This document shows positions 44,301-53,619 of a stretch of 64,000 bases of DNA, piece by piece; the first letter of the stretch is position 1, and each line of letters opens with the position of its first letter. A program made the position numbers and the translations under genes. The DNA is from Patiria pectinifera (lineage: Eukaryota; Echinodermata; Asteroidea; Valvatida; Asterinidae): the NCBI GenBank assembly GCA_029964075.1, contig CM057144.1, forward strand, positions 4,115,281 to 4,179,280. The letters run 5' to 3'. Below the pieces are notes generated by a model. The model saw nothing but the letters and a program-made list of their open reading frames with translations, ran no database searches and was not told where the DNA came from.

Positions 44301-47300
44301 CGCTTAAGTGAACAAAAGAATCCCAATTAAGTAACCTGCAGTGCCTATTTCCGGAACGCGCGCTAGCCAGACCCAAAACCAGGTCAGGTGCGCGCCGCAG
44401 CTTCGGAGCCCCTCCGCCGGAGCCCTAGCTCAAGAAAGCAATGAAAACAAAAGTGCTGCATAAACTGTCCGTTACAGTAGTATATGCAGCATAAATATTA
44501 GGTCCACTTCTTTCCTGTCCCTGTTATATCTGACAATTATGATTTTGTAATTTTCTGTTTAATATCGAACACGACTCCCTCTATATTAGCTGGTGCAGAC
44601 TTACACATCTCCTGTGACTGGGGTCCAGCTACTGTAGTTCACGTTAATTGTGTGCTCACAGACAACTAGGATTGCAGCAGGGCTGTCTTGACTAAAATAC
44701 ACTCCATCTGTGGTTGTTGAGCAGTTCTGCTCGGCTATCGAAGATATCAGTGTTGTACTTCCTTAATTAATGGATACAATGGTAAAATACCCTGATTATT
44801 CAAACGATAATGGTCCAAAAAAGTCAAAGACAGGTCTTTGAGGTGTAGTGCACAAGGCTGAATCTTTAAGATGCCTTGAAATTAATTGAAGTTGTAGGAA
44901 GTAATTTTGTCTTAAATTACTAGAAACAAATTATGCGCAATTAAATAAAAACACAATAAATAACAAACAATATATATTGAAACGAAATATAAGTTTGCAA
45001 CTCTTTCGGTAACTTGCATTTGAAGTATTCGTTACACGAATGAGTTAATGAGAAATTTTAAAGGGAAGGTACGTGACCCAGAAGCAAGCACGCAAAAATA
45101 ACCTACATCCGACTGCGATTGGGTCAATTTAAAAGTATACCATCCACCACCAACTCAAACTTTCACTGTAAATAATGGAGTTTGAACTTACGATTAACAT
45201 AAGCTTCAACTCTTGCCCACACAACACCCAGGCTAACGTTATGGATGTACGGATGTCCACCAGCGGAAGAGTTTGGAAGTCCAACAGGTTGATAGGAGCT
45301 TTCCCAATATATCTTGATGCGTGCGAAGTTTCGTACGTTGGTGTAGACGGTGTCCGTACTACCATTGACCACGGGGGATTCTAGTGTTGTCGACCCTTCG
45401 AGGCTGGCGCGGTGCTCTGATAGGACTGGTGCTTGACCGCTGCCCACTTTATTCATGAGAAAGTATTCAAAGTCTTAAAAATGAATACTGCATTTGTATT
45501 GAATCATTAGGGTACATGTTGTAACAAACATCTAAGCTTCTATTGTGACATGTTATCAACATTGCAAATAAAAGGCAACGTATATACCGTAAGTTAACCG
45601 ATAAGGTAATTATGGAGGAATGTTTTTATTCATAATGAATGTGATCGAGATCTGATTGGCTACAACCACATCTTCTGAAGTCTAAAACAGTGGAGCGAAC
45701 GAAAACATAAAAGTTTCGTGGATATATGGGCCTAATAAACTTACAGGTCATGCAGTATGGTCCCAAGAATCCACTGCTGCATGTGCAGTTGGCGTCTGTG
45801 CAGGAGCCTGGGTAACAGGCGTTGCTGTCATCCCTCCATGAACATTGCTCTGATAAACAGAATCAAGAAACACTTAATATCGGAGTCTTATATAGCGCAC
45901 GTATCTACCAACAATTGGGTACTCAAGGCACTGGAAATTATGTCTATTAATAAAGAAAGGTAAATAAAGAGAAATATGAGACCATTATGTAGCACCTTAT
46001 AGGGGTTTACAAGGTGCTGCGTCGCATATTGCAGCCACTGCCAGAAACACCGGGGCAAACCCCTTCAAACTTGGACTACATGGATGAATTGAGCTCTCAA
46101 ATGGTTGACCATTGCACATACTCACTGTTCATAAATGGCAAATTAACTATCAAATGTGGGTTGTCCCAAAGCACAGTTCTCGCCATCAAACAGTCTACAG
46201 TTAGTGAACAAATGTAACTTCAGATTTAGTTATAAATCCAACTACTTACTTCTGCACTCGCTTCCATTATTGACGCTTGAGTAGGCTGCCCCATTGGGAC
46301 CATAGTCTCCATCACACTGGTCACATTGTTGGTCAGTGGCAGTGGTACAATTTAGCTGGCCAGCAACACAGTGCGATATTGATGTACACGCTAAAAGAAA
46401 AAGACACATGAAGAGAGATGTAGAAAACGGTATCAAGTGTGTGTTCTGTTTCAAAAAATGATGCCTTTTGGAAATCCGGGTATTAAATGACACAGAATAA
46501 TTGTAAAGGTCTCCACAAGGCCCTGCTTAGGGTGAATAGGTCTCAACAAGGATTTCACGAAATTGATATATGGATTTTACTAATAAAAACTAGGAAACAT
46601 TTCCATATCTGGCCATCACCAATGTTTCCCTTCATGATCTATCAGCCATCAAAAAGTGAAAATTTGTCCTAAAAAGTCAAATTTTGCAGGGAAAATATTA
46701 AAGTATTTACTGAGAAAACACTTGCAAATTTTCAGACCAGTTTCATAGCATAGGGTTTGTGCACAGGGTGACAAGTGATAGCCAGATATGGAAATCTTTC
46801 CTTAGAAATGTCCAAGGTATACTTATGTGTCGTAAATTGCTGTATTTTATATAAGGGATATTTGGTCGGAATTTCAACCCAGGATTTTGGTTTAAATATG
46901 AGCATTTTTAAAATAGATTCCGAGCCTCTTACGATTTTGTACAGGAGAGCAAAGCGATGTCTCCACAAGGATACAAATTTGAGTAGGCCTATGTGATTTA
47001 CCCGAATGTGCAAAAGCCTTGGTCCCACCTGATACTACGCTTCAATGGTGGCATGTGTATGTAAAACACTCATAATTGAAAACAAACTAAAAATTCCCAT
47101 CCGTATTACCTCCACAGTATGCCGCAAGAGTAATTCTATGTACGTACCACTCAGCCTGTTTTATATATTTAAATCAATTGTTGAGTGCTTGGGAAACATA
47201 GGGAGGACATCACAGTGTAGCGAATATCGATGTGTAATTAATTTTCAGTTGTCATCAAAATAAACAACTGTGTTTAATAACAACTTCTTTACAGAAGAAC

Positions 47301-50300
47301 TAATAGTTTCTATCTGGTCTAACGTAGTTTTAAAACAACGCCAAATTTGGCTTGGGTGTGCGGTAATTTACTCGTATATGCCCAAAGATGTTCAATTCAA
47401 AGTGTATCCCAAACAATAAATGAAGTAAAACTTAATGAAATTCATGGATGACTGGTCATTCTATTTAGTGGATCACAACCCAACAGGAGTTGTGAGCTCT
47501 TCCTGTCACATATAAAAGAATTACGGGGAGTAAAACAGAAAGCCGAATCCCATTCAGTACTAGGTTATATAACCATGAAAATGCAAATCATGAGTACTAT
47601 GGAAAAAGCACTGAAGCCTGAACACCCAAGACACCAGGAGAAACGCGCATTATGTACAGCTTCATTGATAGTTGTGCCTGCAACAAGACAGCAGCCATTT
47701 TGTGCTTTGCAGAATCAAATTTTACCGCCGCCGCCCCACCGTCCACTCACAAAAGGTTATTACAATCAGCTTCACCCGGGGTATGGTAATTCAGTTAATA
47801 CGGTGTAGATTTACAACAAGTAGCAAAGTAAAGAGATGAAAGATTAGAAAGATTTAAGTTAATTATTCGAGTTGCATTATATGAGATTAAAGTGAATGAT
47901 GGATAAAGGTTAAACTAAAATATTATCAATAAAACTAACGACAATAATAACTTGAATTAAAACGTTTGGTAGTTGACAAAGCAACGTCAACAGGTTTTCA
48001 ACCAATTAAACTTGTCATCTGATATTTTCCAACTATCGAGATGACAGTAAACCAATGATAGTGACCAAGCCACAAATGTCAATAATCTTATAAATCAGAT
48101 TAGGCCTAAATGATGTATTTATTCTATGTATTTAAAAAGCTGAAGCAAAAGATGTGATAACTTTAATTTATTAATATAATAAAAGTTGATTCATTTTAAG
48201 AATTATACAATGAAATGGACGGCTTCCTAACCCCAAAGTCATGCTGTAATTCAAAACGACGTATTTGGTATTAAATGACCAAGAAAGACATGAATGGGAT
48301 TTAAATACGCTGTGGTTCAGGACTGAAACTATAGCCCTTTGAATTATAATATTTACCTAAGCAGTTGGCGTTGTCAGGTTCCCATGATGAAGACGGGTCG
48401 CCTGTAACACATGTGACAATTGGCGGCTGGGCTGGAAAATAGTAACCTCTGTCGCAGGTATAACGTAAACGGGCATCCACATACTCATAGTCACCCAGGT
48501 TGTAGGTGTAAGGACGGTATTCTACGTGGTATGATCCATCACTTGGTTGGTACTCAGGGCGGCGGCACACGCCACTAAATACTGGAGTAAAGAACAAAAT
48601 GTGAGGGATGAGTGAAACTGTTTACCAAAAAAATTTAAAATTCATCACAATGTAGAATAAAAAAATGATATTTAATGACATCGATGAAAAAGAAGTAAAA
48701 CTAATCATTTCTCAGAGAGAAAAAAAAGAGAATTTTGGGAAAAAGGACTCTTTCCAAGATAGGCAAATGCGAAGGGCGGGGGGTGCATATAATATACCCC
48801 TCTCCAATCCGCTTCCACCTGATTAGTCCCGTAAGGTTGCAGGTTCAAGTCCCACAGTAGCATTTAAGATTGTTAATTGTTATTATTCGGTCCATGGAAG
48901 CTTTATGGTATACTTTGATACCGACTGTAGTGTGAAGTTGTTAGTTGTTATTGGCAAGTGGATTGGATTCAGAGTCTGAAGGTTGCATGTTCAAGTCCTA
49001 AAGTGGGTTTTAACATTGTAATATATATTTTTTTTAATACTTTAAAGGCGAATGCAAACAAACAGACAGCAATGATATGACATTAGTTGGACATACACGC
49101 TGGACCTCTCCATTCTGACTTTCAATTCAATTCAATTCAATTTAATTCAAAGGAATTCAATTTAACTTGATTAGCCCTTATATGCGGGAAAGTTCGTGTG
49201 ACCTTTTACATCACACACAGTAATTGGTACTTATATTTCAGTGTCTGACTTTGAAATGACTGATGTCATCTTGACACAGCGGCTTAGCTGCATGTCAGCT
49301 GGCATTTCACGTTTTATTAACAACCAGCCTGTGAAATCAGGCAGGGGTCACGTCTTATACCTCAGCCCCATAAATGTGGCCTATGTACAAAAACGTGTCG
49401 CACTTTGCCAAATTTAGGTTTTCACATTTTAGGCTTACTTTGTAGGGTTTTTTTGCTTTAGAAGCATTCTCACCCTCTTTATAGGCTAATCAGAATTGCC
49501 GCCTTTTTCAGATGTCTAATTTTTGTGAAACTTCATGTTGAAATTTTGATACGCAAACGTGTGCAAATGTATCTGGAAATTTCACGAAAAATGGACATCT
49601 GAAAAAGGCAGCACTTTCTGATTAGCCTATAAAGAGGGTGAGTATGCTTCTAAAGCAAAAAAACCCTACAAACTAAGCCTAAATGTGAAAATCAAAATTT
49701 GGCAAAGTGCGACACGTTTTTGTACATGTGGATGTGTGGCCTATGTTTACGGAGGCAGTCCAGTAAATAGGCCACATTTATGGGGCTAGTCTTACCTCTG
49801 TATACTTGAATTCGATTTAATCCACCACAGGTCTGACCGGCGTTTCCTTCACACGTCATATTGCAGCCAGATTCATTTCCATACCTCGAATAGACAACAT
49901 CTCCACAGTAGCATTCGTTACCAGACTCCAGTCCCATGAAAATATACGACTTGCGTGAACAGTTAGCAATGCACCACTCCCAGGACTGGGCACTCACACC
50001 CGTCCAATGAACTCCCCGTAGTGCACGATCGTCATTTTTGTCCACATAGCACCCTAGATAACCAGGTTGCCCTAAAATCACAGGAATAAAAGATGAACAT
50101 TCAGTTGAATTCCTGTATAAGGATTAAAATTCTTTTAAGGGTGCCATGTTTGGGAGCCTGCTTAAGTTGTTCCCAACTTCTGGGCCTGACATTCAACTTT
50201 GAGATTAAAGGATGTGCTTCGACTATTAAAACATTCAAATTCAAATTTTCAAATTATGTGTTTTATTTTAATAAAATTATTTGATTTTTGTTATGGGGGT

Positions 50301-53204
50301 ATATACAGTGGGCAATATATAGTCTATAAATGCGAAAAATAGCCACATCAAAAATTACATCAGACAAAGTACAGGAACAATTAGCGCTTTCAAGGACCAA
50401 CAACTGCACGTCGATTACTTGAATTCATAACTCACATCTAACAATTGCGCATTTGTTAAAACCCGTTTTGCCGTAAAATACATTTTTCAAAAAACAGCAA
50501 TGACGTGACATGACTTATTATACAGCATAAAGGGAGGTTGTTGGTAACCAACTAAAAAGGCGGTGACGATTATTGTGTTCAAAGGCCGCTTGCATGCACG
50601 CTTTGAATGGCCGAGGCTTGCGGTCACAGTGGTGTAGCTATGGACATTCCCGAGGGATTGGAATGTTAATGGTCAAACTGATGTAAATCGCCCAATAGTT
50701 CTGACTCCTTGGGTCTTGGCTCTATGGTTATGCATAGGTTGAAATGGACTAGACTGGAAGCAGAGCTTTGTGTGGAAACTACCGGAGAAAAGGATGTCTT
50801 CTTTCTTTAAATCAAGTCGTTCCACATGCCCAGAATACCAGTTACCCTTTTGCGCAAACTTGGCCTGGTACAGGTTTTGACCCTTGACAGATTAACAATG
50901 AATGCTCAGTCATCCGTGGTCACAGACACACAATCAAGGTATCACTAAGGAGTTCATGAGTGAAACTTTGGCCTCTGAATTATGGTACTTACCTCGGCAG
51001 TCGGTGAAGGAAGGGTCCCATGAAGACGGGTCGCCTGTAACACATGTGACAGTTGGCGGCTTGGCAGGGAAATAGTAACCGCTGTCGCAGGTATAACGTA
51101 ACCGAGCACCCACATACTCGCGGTTACCCAGGCTATAATTGTAAGGACGGTATTCTAAGTGGTATGATCCATGACTTGATCGGTTAGGATTGAAGCACAC
51201 GCCACTAGATACTGGAGTTAAGAAAAATTGTGAGGGATGAGTGAAACTGTTTACCGAACAATTTGTAAATTCTTCGCGTGTAGGAAAATCATTGTTTAAT
51301 GACATCGATGTAAAAGAAGAAGAACCAATAATTTCTCAGAAAAGAGAGAGAGAGAAAATGAAGACTCTTTCCAAGATAGGCAAATGCGAAGGGGGGAGGG
51401 GAGGCTGCATAACCTGCCCCTCTCCACTCTGCCTCTACCAGATTAGTCCCTTTTACCTCTTTGCCCTTAATCAAGTGGTAACGTGGCAGGCTCAAGTCCC
51501 ACAGTAGCATTTGAGATTGTAAATTTTTATTAGGTTTTTCTATCCATGGAAGCTTTTATGGTATACTTCGATAACAGACTATAGTGTGAAGTTGTTAGTT
51601 AGTGTTGGCTAGCGGATTGGATTCAGAGTCTGAAGGTTTCATGTTCAAGTCCTAAAGTGGGTCTTTTACATTGTAATATTTTATTTAAATACTTTTAAGG
51701 CGAATGCAAACAAACAGACAGCAATGGAATGACATTAGTTGGACATACACGCTCGACCTCTCCATTCTGACTTTCAATTCAATTCAATTCAATTCAATTC
51801 AATTCAATTCAATTCAAAGGAATTCAAGTTGATTAGCCCTTATATGCGGGAAAGTTCGTGTGACCTTTTACATCACACACAGTAATTGGTACTTTAACTA
51901 TTTCAGTGTCTGACTTCGAAATGACTGATATCATCTTGACACAGCGGCTTAGCTGCATGTCAGCTGGCATTTCACGTTTTATTAACAACCAGCCTGTGAA
52001 ATCAGGCAGGGGTCACGTCTTACCTCTGTATACTTGAATTCGATTTAATCCACCACAGGTCTGACCGGCGTTTCCTTCACACGTCATATTGCAGCCAGAT
52101 CCATTTCCATGCCTCCAATAAACATCATTTCCACAGTAGCATTCGTTACCAGACTCCAGTCCCATGAAAAGATACGACTTGCGTGAACAGTTAGCAATGC
52201 ACCACTCCCAAGACTGGGCACTCACACCCGTCGAATGATCTCCCCGTAGTGCACGATCGTCATTTTTGTCCACATAGCACCCTAAATAACCAGGTTGCCC
52301 TAAGAACACATAAATAAACGGGGAAAAGTTACCTTTAGTCAGGCATTTAAATTCTTTAAAAGGTGCCATGTTTGGTGCCTGTTTTTTTGCGCCCAATTTC
52401 TGGACCTGGCATTGTTTAACTTTGAAACTTAGGCCTAAGGATGAGCTGTTAATTGTGCTTCATCTACTTAAACATTCAAATCCAAATTTTCTTCTTTTTT
52501 TTTGTTTCAGACTACGGAGCCTTCGGACCAACTTATATCTTATTTTGAATTCCGACTACCGAACTTCGGATAAATGAACCTTGTGATTATCGAGCCTCCC
52601 GTTATCGGAAATTGTGTGTTCGGACCATCGAGCCTTCAGATCAATAAACCTTCCTAGTTCCTACTATGGAACCTGCAGACTGTCAGGCGGACCCCCATCA
52701 AAAATCTTAAAACTTGTATCATGGACCAATCCGACGGTAGGACCTGACAAGGGCGGATCGGGAGGGGGGGGGGGCAACGGGGGCTTGCCCCCCCCAAAAA
52801 AAAAATAACAAAGAACGAGCCATTTTTTGCTTTTAAATTGACGTCGCGGAAAAGGCATTCACTGAGACACCACCATCCTTTATTTGAAAAAAAAATCGTT
52901 AAAGTGGTCAGAAATTGCCTCAGATTGCACAACATCTAAATCTCTGAGAAAAAAGGGCCCTTCAGTGGGCCCCGAACCCCACGCCGAAAAATTTTTGGAC
53001 CCATTTTTTAGGGGAAACTGTTTTGCCCCCCCCCCCCCAAAAAAAAACAATTGTGATCTGGATCCGACCTTGGGATCTTACTTTATGATGAACTCGACAA
53101 CACAGATTCTCACCTAATACGCTGGGTGGTTGAGCTATCAGCACCAACAGCACCACAAGTATCACGCCGGTCCTTCCTTCGTCTCGTCGGCGTGTTCGCA
53201 CCAT
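28831..53204 (-). CDS. Gene 2: complete adhesion GPCR (WSC-CCP-WSC-CCP-EGF...GAIN-GAIN-7TM)
   Basis: Predicted plasma-membrane receptor of the adhesion GPCR family. 27 exons, 5' to 3': 53114-53204, 52024-52299, 50993-51211, 49796-50071, 48357-48581, 46250-46390, 45745-45849, 45192-45446, 44605-44761, 43633-43846, 41871-42051, 41018-41311, 40305-40635, 40044-40164, 39698-39862, 38653-38805, 38132-38495, 37472-37650, 36743-36913, 36039-36182, 35072-35438, 34395-34588, 33598-33774, 33339-33451, 32232-32494, 29587-29653, 28831-29389. Every junction is AG/GT and phases agree; total 5802 nt = 1933 residues plus stop. Order: signal peptide 1-30, WSC 31-122, CCP 123-195, WSC 196-287, CCP 288-362, two EGF-like 363-444, unrecognised region 445-1017, GAIN/GPS A 1018-1306, GAIN/GPS B 1307-1600, seven helices from 1601, tail to 1933. 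WSC and CCP modules suggest binding of carbohydrate or protein ligands outside the cell. Confidence 0.87.
29587..29653 (-). CDS. Gene 2 TM4 exon
   Basis: 67 nt, LPSLVIDVILAVDYTVYDNE; acceptor ATTTCAG, donor GTCAGT. Separated from the TM2-4 exon by a 2.6-kb intron full of minisatellite. Confidence 0.87.
29740..32200. repeat. 27-bp minisatellite in the TM4 intron of gene 2
   Basis: Tandem units of the type GACTTGGGACTCAGACTAGA..ACCAAGT (27 bases), cleanest at 30090-30350 and 31190-31760 and decaying on both sides. Because 27 is divisible by three, the array stays open on both strands and produces repetitive frames (LGLRLEPSD, SLGSSLSPK) without protein meaning. A 30720-31180 unique insert separates two blocks. 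Confidence 0.95.
29841..30729. repeat. Direct duplication of ~245 bp, period ~649, within the minisatellite intron
   Basis: AATAAACAATAAGGATACAG at 29841 recurs at 30490, followed in both by CCGGTCCTTGCCTTAGCCGG and the same sequence up to GACTTGAGCCTCAGAC. Non-repetitive parts are nearly identical. Confidence 0.85.
32232..32494 (-). CDS. Gene 2 TM2-TM4 start exon
   Basis: 263 nt: TPSRILISFSLSLLCLYLVF (TM2), GIEQTSS loop with the TM3 cysteine, MAWMGVEAANMYLKLVRVF (TM3), VVAWG. Almost identical to gene 1. Confidence 0.92.
32640..32975 (-). mobile_element. tRNA-derived SINE copy
   Basis: Contains GGCGCGTTTACACCACAACG, GACAAAGTGCCTTGCCTAAG and CTGGACTCGAACCCACAACC, whose complement holds a perfect B box GGTTCGAGTCC. 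Longest copy of this family in the window. In the intron after the TM1 exon of gene 2. Confidence 0.75.
33339..33451 (-). CDS. Gene 2 TM1 exon
   Basis: 113 nt, NIHGKKFTSLALDIISK and helix CIVSIVALVITIAIY; same borders and phases as in genes 1 and 3. Confidence 0.9.
33598..36182 (-). CDS. Gene 2 GAIN/GPS cassette B (membrane-proximal)
   Basis: Exons 36039-36182 (TSPMNTVDEAAEDL), 35072-35438 (VTANVIIVVNNLLQVDTREF), 34395-34588 (GSAVPISFVMYENSN) and 33598-33774 (VQMLSPMESTEQTETC, GDWSPEGC, CLCDHATNFAVLV). The GPS exon is 177 nt, two codons longer than in the sisters. The TM1 exon follows. Confidence 0.88.
35681..35814. mobile_element. Short MITE with TATGAAAATCGGACTC ends, copy 2
   Basis: Near-identical to 27606-27739, with homology running about 6 bases further left and 24 further right. 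In the first intron of cassette B of gene 2. Confidence 0.7.
36743..38805 (-). CDS. Gene 2 GAIN/GPS cassette A
   Basis: Exons 38653-38805 (51 codons, WRVTPDNVDQTAESLAKQ), 38132-38495 (VTANVIKIVNNLLQVDTGEL), 37472-37650 (DHPVQVSFVLYDSSN) and 36743-36913 (GPS: AFRQNGHSHQTETC, CIFWDYS, GDWSTEGC, CLCDHATTFAVLV). A full GAIN domain with GPS that is not followed by a membrane helix but by a second GAIN cassette. Confidence 0.88.
38925..39400. repeat. Degenerate tandem repeat (GATGCTCTAAGAGA / GCAATCAGTGCAGTGTG)
   Basis: The phrase CAATCAGTG.AGTGTG recurs near 38957, 39138, 39232 and 39309, with GCTCTAAGAGAG.CCC between. Old minisatellite in the intron between exons 15 and 16 of gene 2. Confidence 0.7.
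39698..39862 (-). CDS. Gene 2 exon 15: cysteine-containing beta segment
   Basis: 55 codons, phase 0 to 0: GCNPATCLCVPIGDCYATNC, then YYITLKVTNHAGLVTSQTFK. Last exon before the GAIN cassettes. Confidence 0.72.
40044..40164 (-). CDS. Gene 2 exon 14: extracellular, beta-rich
   Basis: 121 nt, phase 2 in and 0 out: VECTTFDEHSGANTVKWRLF, then HVSETTPVEHI. Acceptor CATTGCAG, donor GTAAGA. Confidence 0.7.
40305..40635 (-). CDS. Gene 2 exon 13: Ig/FN3-like beta region
   Basis: 331 nt, phase 1 in and 2 out. FRVFYDIDHSGGRTTVNVS resembles the DSSGG stretch of exon 12, suggesting an internal repeat; then FWVEARDIAGHFVRDSVLV and PPTIQDFKLIPGLSG. Confidence 0.75.
41018..41311 (-). CDS. Gene 2 exon 12: Ig/FN3-like beta region
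   Basis: 98 codons, phase 1 to 1: VYSIVLTTVDNAGNFRLSRR completes the fold begun in exon 11, and a second repeat-like stretch follows (YEWLIDLDSSGGMTSVVLDW). Confidence 0.72.
41871..42051 (-). CDS. Gene 2 exon 11: Ig/FN3-like beta domain, first half
   Basis: 181 nt, phase 0 in and 1 out: ITWQGWADDLAGIKEYNLEV resembles strands of Ig-like or FN3-like folds; ends TLCHVG. Confidence 0.7.
42590..43531 (-). mobile_element. tRNA-derived SINE split by a hAT-like element
   Basis: The right part (43413-43531) shows, on the minus strand, ATGGTCTAGCGGTGGAGC (A box) and GGGTTCGAGCCCC (B box), then CTTGAGTAAGGCGCTTAACT. The left part (to 42725) holds GGTATCCATTTAACACCTGG, which joins to the right part in other SINE copies. 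The element 42726-43412 lies between. Confidence 0.75.
42726..43412. mobile_element. Non-autonomous hAT-like DNA transposon
   Basis: Ends CAGGACGGATCCAG and CTGGATCCGCCCTTG are inverted repeats, flanked by the 8-base direct repeat CCTGGGTT (42718-42725 and 43413-43420). Eight-base target duplications are typical of hAT elements. No transposase ORF. A relative is at 52748-53073. Confidence 0.75.
43633..43846 (-). CDS. Gene 2 exon 10: extracellular, family not recognised
   Basis: 214 nt, phase 2 in and 0 out: LRYDVHSANGGYLNLYN, FTFDFVDPYHCVDVGSGC, NAGNDVTSQ. Acceptor CTTACAG, donor GTTAGT. Looks like a beta-sandwich segment. Confidence 0.7.
44605..44761 (-). CDS. Gene 2 exon 9: extracellular, family not recognised
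   Basis: 157 nt, phase 1 in and 2 out: LISSIAEQNC, VYFSQDSPAAILVVC, NYSSWTPVTGD. The acceptor is TTAATTAAG with a weak pyrimidine tract; the next AG gives a stop, so this is the only in-frame choice. Confidence 0.65.
45192..45446 (-). CDS. Gene 2 exon 8: extracellular, family not recognised
   Basis: 85 codons, phase 1 to 1, with several N-glycosylation sites (NGS, NSS, NVS) and IKIYWESSYQPVG. Probably beta-rich. I do not recognise it. Confidence 0.7.
45745..45849 (-). CDS. Gene 2 exon 7: EGF-like module
   Basis: 35 codons: QCSWRDDSNACYPGSC, then CTCSSGFLGPYC, the usual C-x-C and G-x-x-G-x-x-C end of an EGF repeat. Phase 1 to 1. Confidence 0.8.
46250..46390 (-). CDS. Gene 2 exon 6: cysteine-rich EGF/laminin-like module
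   Basis: 47 codons with ACTSISHC, LNC, QQCDQCDGDYG and SECR; six cysteines in an EGF- or laminin-EGF-like spacing. Phase 1 to 1. The exact family is uncertain. Confidence 0.75.
46575..46810. mobile_element. Fold-back repeat
   Basis: The left arm GGAAACATTTCCATATCTGG is mirrored by CCAGATATGGAAATCTTTCC near 46783-46802. Likely a MITE relic in the intron before exon 6 of gene 2. Confidence 0.55.
48357..48581 (-). CDS. Gene 2 exon 5: sushi/CCP domain 2
   Basis: A 75-codon CCP module (GVCRRPEYQ, RLRYTCDRGYYF, PPIVTCVTGD, NANCLG), the duplicate partner of exon 3. Phase 1 to 1. Confidence 0.88.
49121..49150. repeat. (AATTC)n microsatellite
   Basis: Short pentanucleotide run; the matching run at 51775-51822 in the paralogous intron is longer. 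Confidence 0.85.
49358..49789. mobile_element. Fold-back MITE abutting the splice donor of WSC exon 4
   Basis: A 432-bp palindrome whose ends AGCCCCATAAATGTGGCC and GGCCACATTTATGGGGCT are inverted repeats; the arms pair through most of their length (e.g. TTTGCCAAATT / AATTTGGCAAA). Flanked by TCTTA at 49353-49357 and 49790-49794. Absent from the paralogous intron near 52018. Confidence 0.85.
49796..50071 (-). CDS. Gene 2 exon 4: WSC domain 2
   Basis: A 92-codon WSC domain, a recent duplicate of exon 2 (differences include GVHWTG for GDHSTG and YSRYGNES for YWRHGNGS). Its donor GTAAGA at 49790-49795 sits on the target-site duplication of a fold-back element. Confidence 0.9.
50993..51211 (-). 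CDS. Gene 2 exon 3: sushi/CCP domain 1
   Basis: A 73-codon CCP module with the four cysteines (GVC, YTC, VTC, TDC) and the typical LRYTCDSGYYF. Phase 1 to 1, acceptor ACTCCAG, donor GTAAGT. Confidence 0.88.
51775..51822. repeat. (AATTC)n microsatellite
   Basis: Longer counterpart of the run near 49121, ending in AAAGGAATTCAAG. Confidence 0.88.
52024..52299 (-). CDS. Gene 2 exon 2: WSC domain 1
   Basis: A 92-codon single-exon WSC domain, phase 1 to 1: GYLGCYVDKNDDRALRG, then SWEWCIANC, GNECYCGN, GCNMTC and QTCGGLNRIQVYRG. The cysteine pattern fits the carbohydrate-binding WSC family. Nearly identical to exon 4. Confidence 0.9.
52748..53073. mobile_element. Second hAT-like GGATCC element
   Basis: Ends CAAGGGCGGATCG and GATCTGGATCCGACCTTG, internal AAGTGGTCAGAAATTGCCTC and GGGCCCCGAACCCCACGCCG as in 42726-43412. 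Shorter and with long G, C and A runs. In intron 1 of gene 2. Confidence 0.7.
53114..53204 (-). CDS. Gene 2 exon 1: signal peptide
   Basis: Starts ATG at 53204 with A at -3 and G at +4. It gives a basic start (MVRTRRRDEGR), a hydrophobic core (VILVVLLVLIA) and a cleavage-like end (PPSVLG). The upstream ATG at 53215 is out of frame. Donor GTGAG, phase 1. Confidence 0.85.
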
Positions 53205-53619
53205 CGTTGCAACATCAATGAAACCCGCTGACCAATAATGGAAATGTAATAACCTCGATCAAATCTTGATATCATGGCGAAGTGCCAAGACATCAACACA
53301 AACAAAAAAAGAACGGAAATATAGGAACAAACCAACGCCAATTACTATAGAAGAAACGTGTCTGTTTCAATCTGTATCTGTTTCTCCACACTGAGAAATT
53401 GTTTGCTGAAGAATCGAACAATACAGATATAAAGAAACAAACCATCGCCAAATTACAATCAAACGAAGAAAGGAAACGCGTCCGTTTCAGACTCTTTTCC
53501 AAACTTGTCTGCTATTGCTACATTAATAAGCTGTTTCTACACATTGAGAATTTGCAGGTTAAGGAATCCGAACCAAAAAACCCAGACATATTTGACACGC
53601 GTAAAATTAAACGATTTTA

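Larger units (their letters stand above)
48600..52330. repeat. Duplicated WSC+CCP segment of gene 2
   Basis: Exons 2 and 3 (50993-52299) and exons 4 and 5 (48357-50071) are copies; the introns also align, including TTCAATTCAATTCAA runs, GGAAAGTTCGTGTGACC and ACAGCGGCTTAGCTGCATGT. The second copy has gained a 432-bp insertion. Confidence 0.88.

Noticed and set aside
44060-44460. Possible LTR or LINE end with a GC-rich tail (CGGAGCCCCTCCGCCGGAGC)
   Set aside because: No terminal repeats, primer-binding site or coding remains could be seen.
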